Positions 44,877 to 54,286 of a stretch of DNA of 64,000 nucleotides are shown here, piece by piece (the first letter of the stretch is position 1; every line of letters begins with the position of its first letter). The translations under genes were made by a program, and so were the position numbers. Under the pieces are notes generated by a model, which did no database searches, was not told the DNA's origin, and saw nothing but the letters and a program-made list of their open reading frames with translations. The stretch lies in the NCBI RefSeq assembly GCF_000733765.1, contig NZ_JPOG01000001.1, positions 3,100,001 to 3,164,000 of the forward strand, in the 5' to 3' direction. The stretch comes from Algiphilus aromaticivorans DG1253 (GTDB lineage Bacteria; Pseudomonadota; Gammaproteobacteria; Nevskiales; Nevskiaceae).

Positions 44877-45944
44877 TCAGGCTTTTGCGTCGGCGACTGC
44901 CATCACCGCGCGCGCGATCTCCGGCCCCTTGTGCTCCTCGACGAAGTGGCCGATGTCCGGGTGGACCGTCGTACGCGCCACCATCTGCGGCAGCGCCTCG
45001 TGCCACTGCTGGATTACGGATTTCTTGGCGCAGGGGTCCCAGGCACCAAAAATGCCGGCGGCCGGAATCCCTGCTCCCTTCGGGCCCCAGGCCGCCGGCA
45101 CGGTCTGCTGCATGCGCCGATAGAAGGCGTGGTTGTCCTGCCGCCCGTGGCGCGGATCGTCATAGCTATAACCGTGCCCCCAGTAAGGGGTCTGCAGCAC
45201 GTTGCGCTTGGAGCTGCGCGCGTTGGCGCGACTGCGTAACGCCTCCGAGAACACGCGGGTGGCGGGGTCCGACGCCGGAACGCCCAGCGCGAAGCGCGCC
45301 TGGTAGGTGAGCATGCGCCCATAGAGGCCGGCGAGTGGCCCGGGATTGCCGTGCGCCAGCACGCAGCCCGCTATACCGCCCCAGGCGCGGTCGGGCACCA
45401 CATGCGGCGTGCGGCACCACGGCAGGAAGCGCCACGGCCAGTTGGCGTAGGTGGCGCCATCGGGAGGCATCGGAAAGATCGTGCTGTTGAGCACGACCAG
45501 GCCGCGCACGCGCTCGGGCTCCTCGGCGAGCGCACCAACGCCGATGGGCCCGCCCCAGTCGTGCACGACCAGCACGATGTTGCGGAGATCGAGATGACGC
45601 ACGAGCTGCATCAGGTTGGCGGCGTGATGCATGTCGACCATCTCGAAATCGGCCTGGTCGGAGATGCCGAAGCCGATGTGATCCGGCGCAACCAGCCGCA
45701 GCGGTGCGCCTTCGGTGATCAGGGCATCGCGCACGAAACGATAGGTGTAGGAGCACTCCGGATTGCCGTGCACGAAGAGCACGGTCGCCTCCGGCGTGCC
45801 ATCGCCAATGACGTGGTCGTAGTAGAAGAGCTGCTTGCCGGCATCCAAGCCGTCGGGAATCGTAAACCAGCGCTCGGCGCCGGGCGGCGCGTAGTCCTCA
45901 GGGACCGCACGTAGCGGCGTGTTGCTGGCGATATCGATGCTCAT
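44877..45944 (-). CDS. alpha/beta hydrolase, haloalkane dehalogenase-like
   Basis: 355 residues from the ATG at 45944, with GGAGGAAGG upstream. LFVHGNPECSYTYRFV oxyanion motif, nucleophile elbow VVHDWGGPIGVG with Asp, and His in HPDIGHFVEEHKGPEIA. The HGNP and HDWG motifs (Asn and Trp beside the nucleophile) are those of real haloalkane dehalogenases, so this one is more likely a true dehalogenase than the gene at 39168. Convergent with the acyl-CoA binding protein gene. Confidence 0.85.
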   Translation of the reverse strand: MSIDIASNTPLRAVPEDYAPPGAERWFTIPDGLDAGKQLFYYDHVIGDGTPEATVLFVHGNPECSYTYRFVRDALITEGAPLRLVAPDHIGFGISDQADFEMVDMHHAANLMQLVRHLDLRNIVLVVHDWGGPIGVGALAEEPERVRGLVVLNSTIFPMPPDGATYANWPWRFLPWCRTPHVVPDRAWGGIAGCVLAHGNPGPLAGLYGRMLTYQARFALGVPASDPATRVFSEALRSRANARSSKRNVLQTPYWGHGYSYDDPRHGRQDNHAFYRRMQQTVPAAWGPKGAGIPAAGIFGAWDPCAKKSVIQQWHEALPQMVARTTVHPDIGHFVEEHKGPEIARAVMAVADAKA

Positions 45945-46178
45945 TCCTTCCTCCGGCTGCGCCACGCACCGACACGCGCTCAGTACTGGTACTTATTGAA
46001 CTCATCGGCACGCTGGTCGCGTCTAGGTGTGATGTCGCGATTGGTGTTGCCGTCGCACGCCGGTCATCGGCCGAGCGCGCCTGCGAAGGTCCGCCCTAAC
46101 GATAGTATGGTCCCCCCTCACCGCTATGGATTTTAGCATCGCTGGATAACTAGGTTACAAGCGAAGGGGAGACAGCAG

Positions 46179-46658
46179 ATGGATCAACGCCAGCGAAGAA
46201 TGGTCGGGCACGGGGCGGTCGTCACTCTCATTGCCCTCTTGGCGGGATTCGGGCTGCTCATCCGCCTGATCGGCGGCGTCGAACTATTCCCCGGCTACAT
46301 CGTGGAATTTCAGATCACCGGTGACAGCGCCGCCTGGGCGCGCGCCCACTCCGGTGGCCTGTTGAACGGCCTGCTCGTCTTCGCCGGTGCCCTGCTCCTC
46401 TACGCCATGCGTCTGCCCGAGCGCACGGCCTTCCACCTGTCCTGGATGTTCGTCGGCACCGGCTATGCCAATACGATCTTCTACTGGGGCGGGCTGCTCG
46501 CGCCCACGCGCGCGCTGACTTTCGGCGACAACCGCTTCGGCGAAACCAATCTCGCCGGAGCGATCGGCCTGGTACCGGCCTTCGTCTTTGCTTTCGTGGC
46601 GATTGCGGCGATGGTGATCCTGATATGGCACGCCTTCGGCAACGCGAGTGAGCACTGA
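46179..46658 (+). CDS. four-helix membrane protein
   Basis: 159 residues with GGGAGA upstream. Four hydrophobic helices; between the first two is AWARAHSGGLLNGLLVFAGA, which recalls the His/Asn helix of styrene-oxide-isomerase-like membrane proteins. The resemblance is weak and the function is unknown. It stands 38 bp before the flavoprotein gene on the same strand. Confidence 0.7.
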   Translation: MDQRQRRMVGHGAVVTLIALLAGFGLLIRLIGGVELFPGYIVEFQITGDSAAWARAHSGGLLNGLLVFAGALLLYAMRLPERTAFHLSWMFVGTGYANTIFYWGGLLAPTRALTFGDNRFGETNLAGAIGLVPAFVFAFVAIAAMVILIWHAFGNASEH

Positions 46659-46696
46659 CAGCTTCTGAGCGCAAGCACGGGGGCGACAACCTCGGG

Positions 46697-48058
46697 ATGC
46701 GCCGGCAAGAAGACATCACGGACTACCTCATCGTGGGCGCGGGCGCCATGGGCATGGCCTTCGCCGACGTGGTCTTCTCCGAGCGGCCCGACGCGCAGAT
46801 CACCATCGTGGACCGCCGGGCGAAACCGGGTGGGCACTGGAATGACGCCTATCCCTTCGTGGCACTGCACCAGCCTGCTGCCTTCTATGGCGTAACGTCC
46901 GCCCGGCTGGGTGCGGGCGGCGCCGATCTCGCCTCGCATGCCCAGATCCTGGCCTATTACGAGCAGGTCATGAACCGCTTCCTCGCCAGCGGACGCGTGC
47001 GCTTCCTGCCCATGTGCGAGCACCGTGGCGGCGGCCGTGTCGTGTCGACGGTGGACGATAGCTTCACCGTGGATTTCACGGTGCGGGAGCGCACCGTCAA
47101 CGCGAGCTACATGAATGTGGCGGTGCCAGCCACGCACGGGCCGCGCTATGAAGTCGACCCCGAGGTCCCGTTGGTGCCACCCAACGGCTTGGCACACATC
47201 GGCCGAGCCTGGCGTCGCTACGTCGTGATCGGCGCCGGCAAGACGGGAATCGACGCCATCCTCTTCCTGCTGGATCACGGCGTCGAGCCCGAACGAATCC
47301 ACTGGATCGCGCCGCACAGCGCCTGGCTCTGGAATCGCGCGGTGCTGCAACCCGGCAACGCTGCCACCGAGTTGTTGAGAGAGGCGCAAGCCATCGTCGA
47401 CGCCGACAGCGTCGATGACTTCTTCCTGCGCCTGGAGCGCCAGGGCAGCGTGCTCCGGATCGACCCGGAGGAGCTGCCTGAGAAGTGGCGTTGCGCCACC
47501 GTCAATTGGCGTGAGCTGGAAGCACTGCGCAGGATCCAGCAAGTGGTGCAGCTCGGGAGAGTGCAGCGCATCACGGCGAGTGAGATTCAGCTCGAGCGCG
47601 GCAGCGTGGCCACCGACGCGCAAACCCTTCACATCGACTGCACCGCCGATGGCCTTGCTCGGCTGGAAGCCAAGCCCTTGTTTTCGGAGACGGAGATCAC
47701 GCTGCAGTCGCTCTTCATGTGCCAGCAGGTCTTCAGTGCCGCGCTCACCGCCAAGCTGGCGCTGTTGAATCTTAGCGACGAGCAGCGCAACGCGATCTGC
47801 GAGGTCGTCCCTCATCCGGAATACAAGGAAGACCTGCCCACCTGCCTCACCGCCAGCCTGTCCAATGTCGTGAAAGCGCACCGGCATGCGCCGTTGTGGT
47901 TGCGCCGTTGCCGGCTCAACTTCCTGAGCCACGAATCGCTGGGCAGTTACCTTCGGTCGGCCTATGTGGCGCGTAGCGTGGTGCCGAAAGCCCAGCTCGC
48001 CGTGAAGCGATTGCTCGACGACGAGCCCTGCCGCGACCACGCGACACCCCAGCCATGA
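46697..48058 (+). CDS. FAD/NAD(P)-dependent oxidoreductase, monooxygenase-like
   Basis: 453 residues. Two Rossmann motifs: DYLIVGAGAMGMAFADVVF at the N-terminus and YVVIGAGKTGIDAILFLLDH near residue 177, as in class B flavin monooxygenases. GGHWNDAYPFV replaces the usual GGTW motif. The substrate is unknown. Probably co-transcribed with the membrane protein upstream. Confidence 0.82.
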   Translation: MRRQEDITDYLIVGAGAMGMAFADVVFSERPDAQITIVDRRAKPGGHWNDAYPFVALHQPAAFYGVTSARLGAGGADLASHAQILAYYEQVMNRFLASGRVRFLPMCEHRGGGRVVSTVDDSFTVDFTVRERTVNASYMNVAVPATHGPRYEVDPEVPLVPPNGLAHIGRAWRRYVVIGAGKTGIDAILFLLDHGVEPERIHWIAPHSAWLWNRAVLQPGNAATELLREAQAIVDADSVDDFFLRLERQGSVLRIDPEELPEKWRCATVNWRELEALRRIQQVVQLGRVQRITASEIQLERGSVATDAQTLHIDCTADGLARLEAKPLFSETEITLQSLFMCQQVFSAALTAKLALLNLSDEQRNAICEVVPHPEYKEDLPTCLTASLSNVVKAHRHAPLWLRRCRLNFLSHESLGSYLRSAYVARSVVPKAQLAVKRLLDDEPCRDHATPQP

Positions 48059-48176
48059 GGCGCCCCCGCGTACCAGGCGTATGCTCGGCTGCAACCTGAA
48101 ACCCGCGCTACCGACGTGAGGCGCTCGCGTGGTTGCGAATGCGGAACCGCTGGCGCAGACGCGGCAGAGCTTGTGG

Positions 48177-49490
48177 CTAACCGGCCGCTAGCGCCGGGTT
48201 CTCCAGCAACAACGCCGCGCCCAGCCCGCCGCCAGCGCAGGTGGAGACCACCGCATAGCGCGCGCCTTCGGCCGCCATGCGCTGGCCGGCCGTCATCAGA
48301 AGACGCACGCCGGTGGCCGCGAAGGGATTGCCCAGCGACAGCGAGCCGCCCCAGGCGTTGAGACGGTCCAGCGGGATGTCGCCGTGCGGCACGCCCTCGC
48401 CGTGACGGCTGCGTACGAAATCGGCCTCGGCCATGCAGTCGCGGTTGATGAGAATCTGCGCGGCGAAAGCCTCGTGCAGCTCCCAGACGCCGATGTCGGC
48501 AAAAGCAAGGCCGTTGCGCGCCAGTAGCGGCGGAATGGTCATGGCCGGGCCGAAGAGCATCTCGTCTTCCAGGCTATCGACGCCACCCAGCAAGTAATCG
48601 CGCACCACCGCCAACGGCTGCAGGCCGTGCCTGGCGGCGGCCTCGCGGCTGGCGATGACCAGCGCGCCGGCGCCGTCGGTGAAGCGCGATGCGTTGCCGG
48701 GAGTGATGATGCCGCTGTCGCGATCGAAGGCCGGCTTCAGCTTGGCCAAGCGCTCGGGCGTGGCGTCGGCGCGCGGACCGTCGTCCTCCTCCACGCACTC
48801 GCCGGCCTTGTTGCTCACCGGCGTGATCTGCTCGGAGAGTTGGGTGCGCGCGGCAATGGCGCGAGCATGGCTATCGGCGGCAAAAGCGTCGGAGGCCTCT
48901 CTGGTACCACCGAAGCCATTGACCATGCGCTCGCAGGACACGCCCATGGTCATGCCGGTGGTGTAGTCGATGCCCTCCGGAATGTCGAGCTTGAGATCGC
49001 CCGGGCGCAGGCTGGCGAGCACCTTCAGGCGCTCCTTGGTGTCGCGGCTCTGGCGCAGCTTCATGAGGCTGCGTCGAATATTCTGCGACAGCCGCACAGG
49101 CACATCCGAGAAGTTCTCCGTGCCGCCGGCGATGCCGAGCTGCAGGCGGCCGAGCGCAACCTGATCGCAGAGATTCATGACGCCCACATTCGGCGAGATG
49201 CCGGCCATGGCCACCGTGTAGGCCGGCGTGCGGCTGGGCATGCCCGCGGCCAGCATGGCCTCGCGCGCCACGTTGGTGGTCTCGATCTCGTGCACGACGG
49301 TGCCCATGATGACCATTTCGGCAGCGTCGGCGGGCAGGCCCGTGCGCCCCAGCAGACCTTCCAGCGCACGCGCGCCGAGCTCATAGCTCATCAGGTCGGC
49401 ATAGGCGCCGGCGCTTTCCAGAAAGGGCGTCCGCGCGCCGGCGGCGATGACCGGCAGGCGCTCTTCCGGCAAGGGGGCGACCTGACTCAT
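48177..49490 (-). CDS. FadI-type thiolase homologue lacking catalytic residues
   Basis: 437 residues with the thiolase fold throughout: GARTPFLESAGAYADL, GIAGGTENFSDVPV, ELHEAFAAQ and STCAGGGLGAALLLE. The position of the nucleophile Cys (family T-R-A-C-A) reads AMAGIS, so Gly97 replaces Cys, and the G-H-P motif reads LGNPFAATG, so Asn replaces the His. The other His (HEAFAA) and the second Cys (STCAGG) remain. It probably cannot do the normal Claisen or thiolytic reaction. The MaoC gene upstream overlaps it (ATGA). Confidence 0.85.
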   Translation of the reverse strand: MSQVAPLPEERLPVIAAGARTPFLESAGAYADLMSYELGARALEGLLGRTGLPADAAEMVIMGTVVHEIETTNVAREAMLAAGMPSRTPAYTVAMAGISPNVGVMNLCDQVALGRLQLGIAGGTENFSDVPVRLSQNIRRSLMKLRQSRDTKERLKVLASLRPGDLKLDIPEGIDYTTGMTMGVSCERMVNGFGGTREASDAFAADSHARAIAARTQLSEQITPVSNKAGECVEEDDGPRADATPERLAKLKPAFDRDSGIITPGNASRFTDGAGALVIASREAAARHGLQPLAVVRDYLLGGVDSLEDEMLFGPAMTIPPLLARNGLAFADIGVWELHEAFAAQILINRDCMAEADFVRSRHGEGVPHGDIPLDRLNAWGGSLSLGNPFAATGVRLLMTAGQRMAAEGARYAVVSTCAGGGLGAALLLENPALAAG

Positions 49491-50377
49491 GCTTTGCCTC
49501 CGGCGGGAATATAGCTACCGACCTGATAGACCGTGCCAGCGTCGTCGATCAGCCGTAGCGCGTAGCGGCCTTCTTCGTCGGCGGTGGCGGCAGTCTGGAT
49601 GGAGAGCTGCGGGCTGGGCAGCGGCAGTGCGTTGATGAAACGCACCTCGATGTCCGCGATGTCCACGCCAGCGCTTCGGATGGTCTCGAAAACCTGCGCG
49701 AAGGCGCCGTAGCCGTGCATGATGCAACCGCCGAAGCGGGTGCGACGCGCCACAGCGGGCAGCGTGTGGATGGGGTTGAAGTCGCCGGTGAGCTTGAAGA
49801 AGGTCACGCCCTCATCAGCGGCGGCCTGCCAATGGCCGACGGTGCGGTAATCGGGTTCGGCTGCGGTCTTCGGCTTGCTGCCGGGGCGCTTCTTCAGCGG
49901 CACGGCGGCAAAGGCGTCGATCAGCAGGGCTTCGGGCTGCTCGGCCGTGCCCATGCGCAGCGCGCTGTGGATACGCGCGCGGTAGCCGTCGTCGCTGGCG
50001 TCGGCGAGCTGGCCGCGCAGGGTGATGCGGCTGCCGCGCGGCAGCGGCGCATTCATGCGCAGGCGCACGCCCTGGTTGAGCACCGACAGCAGCGGATAAG
50101 GCGCCTGAGCGGTCAAGCGCGAGATCATGGCCAGTGCCATCTGGCTGACCGCGAAGTGCGGCGGGATCCGGTCGCCGAAGCGCTCCGCGTCGACGCCGGC
50201 CCAGGTCAGATAGGCGTCAAGCAGAGCGGCGGGCGGCGGCGCCATGGTCTGGCTCTGTTCCCGGCCCGGCTTGCCACGCAGAAGCGGCACGTAGGAACGC
50301 AGGCCACCGGTGGCCATGGCCAGCATATTGGGCAGCTGATGGGGCAGTTGTGTCAGGGGAATCTTGACCGCGGTCAT
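49487..50377 (-). CDS. MaoC-like hydratase/dehydratase
   Basis: 296 residues. A two-hotdog protein whose C-terminal half carries the hydratase 2 motif FFKLTGDFNPIHTLPAVARR (Asp ... His) and GGCIMHGYGAFA. Such enzymes hydrate enoyl-CoA. The stop overlaps the start of the thiolase-like gene (ATGA), so the two are coupled and likely act on the same acyl chain. Confidence 0.88.
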   Translation of the reverse strand: MTAVKIPLTQLPHQLPNMLAMATGGLRSYVPLLRGKPGREQSQTMAPPPAALLDAYLTWAGVDAERFGDRIPPHFAVSQMALAMISRLTAQAPYPLLSVLNQGVRLRMNAPLPRGSRITLRGQLADASDDGYRARIHSALRMGTAEQPEALLIDAFAAVPLKKRPGSKPKTAAEPDYRTVGHWQAAADEGVTFFKLTGDFNPIHTLPAVARRTRFGGCIMHGYGAFAQVFETIRSAGVDIADIEVRFINALPLPSPQLSIQTAATADEEGRYALRLIDDAGTVYQVGSYIPAGGKA

Positions 50378-50452
50378 GGGCTTTACGTCGTAAATGGCGA
50401 AGACGAAAAGCTTAGCAGCGCGCCCGCAGCTGGCGCGCGCCGGAATCCTGGA

Positions 50453-51295
50453 TTACTGACCGCGCCGCGCCATGAAGGCCAGCCGCTCGAAGAGATGCAC
50501 ATCCTGCTCGTTCTTGAGCAACGCACCGTAGAGTGGCGGCAGACTTTTCTTGACGCTGGATTCGCGCAGCACATCGGGGGAGATGTCGTCGGCCACCAGC
50601 AGCTTGAGCCAGTCGAGCAGCTCGGAAGTCGACGGCTTCTTCTTCAGCCCGGGCAGCTCGCGCAGGCCGAAGAAGGCTTCCATGGCTTCCTTGACGAGAT
50701 TCTTCTTGATGTCCGGGAAGTGCACATCGACGATCTGCTGCATCGTCTCTCGGTCCGGGAACTTGATGTAATGGAAGAAGCAGCGGCGCAGGAAGGCGTC
50801 CGGCAGCTCCTTCTCGTTGTTCGAAGTGATGATGATGATGGGCCGGTGCCGGGCGCGCACGGTCTTCTGCGTCTCGTAGACGTAGAACTCCATCTGGTCG
50901 AGTTCGCGCAGCAGATCGTTGGGGAACTCGATGTCGGCCTTGTCGATCTCGTCGATGAGCAGCACCGGCTTGACGTCGGACTCGAAGGACTCCCAGAGCT
51001 TGCCCTTGACGATGTAGTTGCTGATGTCGTGGACGCGATCGTCGCCGAGCTGCGAGTCGCGCAGCCGCGAAACGGCGTCGTACTCGTAGAGACCCTGCTG
51101 CGCCTTGGTGGTGGACTTGATGGCCCAGTCGTAAACCGGCGCGCCGAGGGCGCGCGCGACTTCCAGCGCCAGCTGCGTCTTGCCGGTGCCGGGCTCGCCC
51201 TTGACGAGCAACGGGCGCTCCAGCGTCACGGCCGCGTTAACGGCCATGGTGAGGTCATCGGTGGTGACGTAGCTCTCGGTTCCTTCGAAACGCAC
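50453..51295 (-). CDS. MoxR-type AAA+ ATPase
   Basis: 280 residues from a GTG at 51295 with AAGGA 8 bases upstream; this start matches the family's VRFEGTESYVTTDDL beginning. Walker A LVKGEPGTGKTQLALE, Walker B VLLIDEIDKAD, sensor ITSNNEKELPDAFLRRC. MoxR ATPases remodel protein complexes with a VWA partner; here the likely partner is encoded at 36761. Confidence 0.93.
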   Translation of the reverse strand: MRFEGTESYVTTDDLTMAVNAAVTLERPLLVKGEPGTGKTQLALEVARALGAPVYDWAIKSTTKAQQGLYEYDAVSRLRDSQLGDDRVHDISNYIVKGKLWESFESDVKPVLLIDEIDKADIEFPNDLLRELDQMEFYVYETQKTVRARHRPIIIITSNNEKELPDAFLRRCFFHYIKFPDRETMQQIVDVHFPDIKKNLVKEAMEAFFGLRELPGLKKKPSTSELLDWLKLLVADDISPDVLRESSVKKSLPPLYGALLKNEQDVHLFERLAFMARRGQ

Positions 51296-51416
51296 GGGCG
51301 GAATCCTTGCGACAGTTGCGATCAAGCTGCGCAGTCTACCGATGCGGACGCCAGGATGTGACTGTTCAGCCCTTCACGGCTGCGCTATCGTCGCGGCTGT
51401 CTCCACGGAGTCCATC

Positions 51417-51959
51417 ATGAGCGACGGTGCCCAAAGCAAGGCCTTCGAGCCTCTGAAGATCGCGGTGCTGACCGTATCCGACTCGCGCAGCATCGCCGAC
51501 GACCGCTCCGGCGATGCGCTGCAGCAGCGCCTGGAGGCGGCCGGCCACCTGCTCGCCGCGCGCGAGCTGGTACCCGACGACATCTACCGCCTGCGCGCGG
51601 TGGTTTCCGCCTGGATCGCGGACATGGCCGTGCAGGTGGTTCTGGTCACCGGCGGCACCGGCGTCACCGGCCGCGACAGCACGCCGGAGGCCCTGACACC
51701 GCTCTTCGACCGGCACATCGAGGGCTTCGGCGAACTCTTCCGCTGGCTGTCCTTCGAGGAGATCGGCGCGTCGACCATCCAGTCGCGCTGCACGGCGGGC
51801 GTGGCCAACGGCACGCTGGTCTTCGCTCTGCCCGGCTCCACGGGCGCCTGTCGCACGGCCTGGGATCGCATCCTCGCCTCGCAGCTCGACGCTCGCACCA
51901 AGCCCTGCAATTTCGTGTCGCTGATCCCGCGCATGCGCGAAACCGCCCCTTCGCGCTAA
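51417..51959 (+). CDS. moaB: molybdenum cofactor biosynthesis protein MoaB
   Basis: 180 residues from the ATG at 51417 (GGAG upstream). MoaB/MogA fold: [41 protein letters not shown], and [18 protein letters not shown]. It adenylates molybdopterin. It is convergent with pgk; a GAGGCA/TGCCTC hairpin at 51968-51988 separates them. Confidence 0.93.
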   Translation: MSDGAQSKAFEPLKIAVLTVSDSRSIADDRSGDALQQRLEAAGHLLAARELVPDDIYRLRAVVSAWIADMAVQVVLVTGGTGVTGRDSTPEALTPLFDRHIEGFGELFRWLSFEEIGASTIQSRCTAGVANGTLVFALPGSTGACRTAWDRILASQLDARTKPCNFVSLIPRMRETAPSR

Positions 51960-51986
51960 GGCGCAGCGAGGCAGCCGCGGATTGCC

Positions 51987-53165
51987 TCAGCCCGCCGCGC
52001 GCTCTTCGAGGATGCCCACTGCCGGCAGCGTCTTGCCCTCCAGGAACTCCAGGAAGGCGCCGCCACCCGTGGAGATGTAGCTGATGCGGTCGGCGACCCC
52101 GAAGGTATCGATGGCGGCCAGCGTGTCGCCGCCGCCTGCCAGAGAGAAGGCGTCGCTGTCGGCGATGGCATGCGCCAGGATGCGCGTGCCGGCGGCGAAG
52201 GCGTCGTACTCGAAAACCCCGACGGGGCCATTCCAGACGATGCTGCCGGCGTTGCGCAGCGAAGCGCCCAACGCGCGCGCCGATTTCGGGCCGATGTCGA
52301 GAATCATCTCGTCGTCCAGGACGTCGCCCACCTGACGCACCTCGGCGCGCGCTTCGCTGGAGATCTCGGTGGCCACAACGACATCCTCAGGCAGCGGGAT
52401 ATCGCCGCCGTTGGCGCGGATGCGCTCGTGGATGGCGCGCGCGGTGTCGAGCATGTCGGGCTCATGCAGCGACTTGCCCACCTTGAAGCCAGCCGCAGCG
52501 AGGAAGGTGTTGGCAATGCCGCCGCCGACGATGAGCTGATCGGCCTTGTCGGCCAGATTGGTGAGCAGATCCAGCTTGGTGGACACCTTGGCGCCGCCGA
52601 CGATGACGACCTGCGGCCGCTTCGGATTGGCCACGGCCTTGCCCAGCGCTTCCAGCTCGGCCGACAGCAGCGGGCCGGCGCAGGCGACCTTGGCGAAACG
52701 CGCCACGCCGTGCGTGGAGGCCTCGGCGCGGTGCGCCGTGCCGAAGGCGTCGTTGACGTAGATGTCGCACAGCTCAGCCATCTTGCGCGACAGCGTCTCG
52801 TCGTTCTCCTTCTCGCCGGCGGCAAAACGGGTGTTCTCGCCGAGAGCGATCTGGCCGGGGGCAAGCTCGACGCCCTCGATCCAGTCCGAGACCAGCGGCA
52901 CGACGCGATCGAGCTGCTCGGAAAGCCAGGCCGCAACCAGCGTCAGCGAGTTGTCGGGATCCAGATGCCCTGGCTTTGGGCGGCCCAGATGCGACAGCAC
53001 CAGCACCGAGGCGCCGGCTTCCAGCGCCTGCTTCAGGGTGGGCAGCGCCGCGCGCAGCCGCGCGTCGGAGGTGATGTACCCGCCCGAGATCGGGACGTTG
53101 AGGTCCTGCCGGATCAACAAGCGCTTGCCGGCAAGGTCCAGATCGCTCATGCGCAGGATGGCCAT
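51987..53165 (-). CDS. pgk: phosphoglycerate kinase
   Basis: 392 residues. [26 protein letters not shown] at the start, [10 protein letters not shown], the nucleotide-binding [33 protein letters not shown] and the C-terminal [16 protein letters not shown]. It makes ATP from 1,3-bisphosphoglycerate. GGAGTACGG precedes the ATG. It follows gapA by 13 bp in one operon. Confidence 0.96.
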   Translation of the reverse strand: MAILRMSDLDLAGKRLLIRQDLNVPISGGYITSDARLRAALPTLKQALEAGASVLVLSHLGRPKPGHLDPDNSLTLVAAWLSEQLDRVVPLVSDWIEGVELAPGQIALGENTRFAAGEKENDETLSRKMAELCDIYVNDAFGTAHRAEASTHGVARFAKVACAGPLLSAELEALGKAVANPKRPQVVIVGGAKVSTKLDLLTNLADKADQLIVGGGIANTFLAAAGFKVGKSLHEPDMLDTARAIHERIRANGGDIPLPEDVVVATEISSEARAEVRQVGDVLDDEMILDIGPKSARALGASLRNAGSIVWNGPVGVFEYDAFAAGTRILAHAIADSDAFSLAGGGDTLAAIDTFGVADRISYISTGGGAFLEFLEGKTLPAVGILEERAAG

Positions 53166-53178
53166 GGCCGTACTCCGC

Positions 53179-54183
53179 TCAGCCGGCCTTGGACAGCGCG
53201 ACGCTGGTATCCAGCATGCGGTTGGAGAAACCCCACTCGTTGTCGTACCAGGCGCAGACCTTGACGTTGCGGCCGATGACCTTGGTCAGGCTCGGATCGT
53301 AGCTGCTCGATGCCGGATCGTGGTTGAAGTCGCTGGACACGAGCGGCCCGTCGACGATGTTCAGGATGCCCTTGAGCGGGCCGTCGGCGGCCTCGCGCAG
53401 CAGCTTGTCGATTTCCGCGACGCTGGTATCGCGCTTGGCGATGAAGCCGAGATCGACCATAGATACGTTGATGGTGGGCACGCGAATAGCGTAGCCATCG
53501 AGCTTGCCGTCCAGCTCCGGCATGACCAGGCCCACCGCCGCGGCAGCGCCGGTCTTGGCGGGAATCATGTTGTGCGTTGCCGAGCGCGCGCGACGCAGGT
53601 CCGAGTGGTAGACGTCGGTCAGCACCTGGTCGTTGGTGTAGGAGTGGATCGTCGTCATCAGACCCGACTCGATACCGATCCCGTCCTGCAGCGGCTTGAC
53701 CAGCGGCGCCAGGCAGTTCGTCGTGCAGGAGGCGTTGGAGATGACGGTGTCGTCGGCGGTCAACGTGTCGTGGTTGACGCCGTAGACGATGGTCTTGAGA
53801 TCCTTGCCGGCCGGCGCCGAAATGATCACCTTCTTCGCGCCGCCCTGGAGGTGCGCTGAGGCCTTGTCCTTGCTGGCGAAGAAGCCGGTGCACTCCATGA
53901 CGATCTCCACGCCCAGCTCGCCCCAGGGCAGCTTGGCAGGGTCGCGTTCGGCCAGCACCTTGATGCGCTTGCCGTTGACCACGAGGAAGTCGCCATCGAC
54001 GGCGACGCTGCCTGGGAACTTGCCGTGGGCGGTGTCATAGCGCGTGAGGTGGGCATTGGTCTCGGCCGAGCCGAGATCGTTGATGGCGACGATCTCGATG
54101 TCGTCGCGGCCGGATTCGAAGAGGGCGCGCAGCACGTTGCGCCCGATGCGACCGTAGCCGTTGATGCCTACCTTCACTGCCAT
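53179..54183 (-). CDS. gap: glyceraldehyde-3-phosphate dehydrogenase
   Basis: 334 residues. NAD-binding start [21 protein letters not shown], the active-site loop [14 protein letters not shown] with Cys153, and the C-terminal [15 protein letters not shown]-type block (here [15 protein letters not shown]). It catalyses the oxidative phosphorylation of glyceraldehyde-3-phosphate. Lies between tktA and pgk in the same direction. Confidence 0.96.
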   Translation of the reverse strand: MAVKVGINGYGRIGRNVLRALFESGRDDIEIVAINDLGSAETNAHLTRYDTAHGKFPGSVAVDGDFLVVNGKRIKVLAERDPAKLPWGELGVEIVMECTGFFASKDKASAHLQGGAKKVIISAPAGKDLKTIVYGVNHDTLTADDTVISNASCTTNCLAPLVKPLQDGIGIESGLMTTIHSYTNDQVLTDVYHSDLRRARSATHNMIPAKTGAAAAVGLVMPELDGKLDGYAIRVPTINVSMVDLGFIAKRDTSVAEIDKLLREAADGPLKGILNIVDGPLVSSDFNHDPASSSYDPSLTKVIGRNVKVCAWYDNEWGFSNRMLDTSVALSKAG

Positions 54184-54286
54184 GTGAGACCCCTTGCCTG
54201 AGCTGTTGCGGCGGCCTGCACCGCCCGTGTGGTGAACTTGTGCGCGCTAGTTTAATGCGCGCGACGCGACGAGCCCGCTGGCGGCC

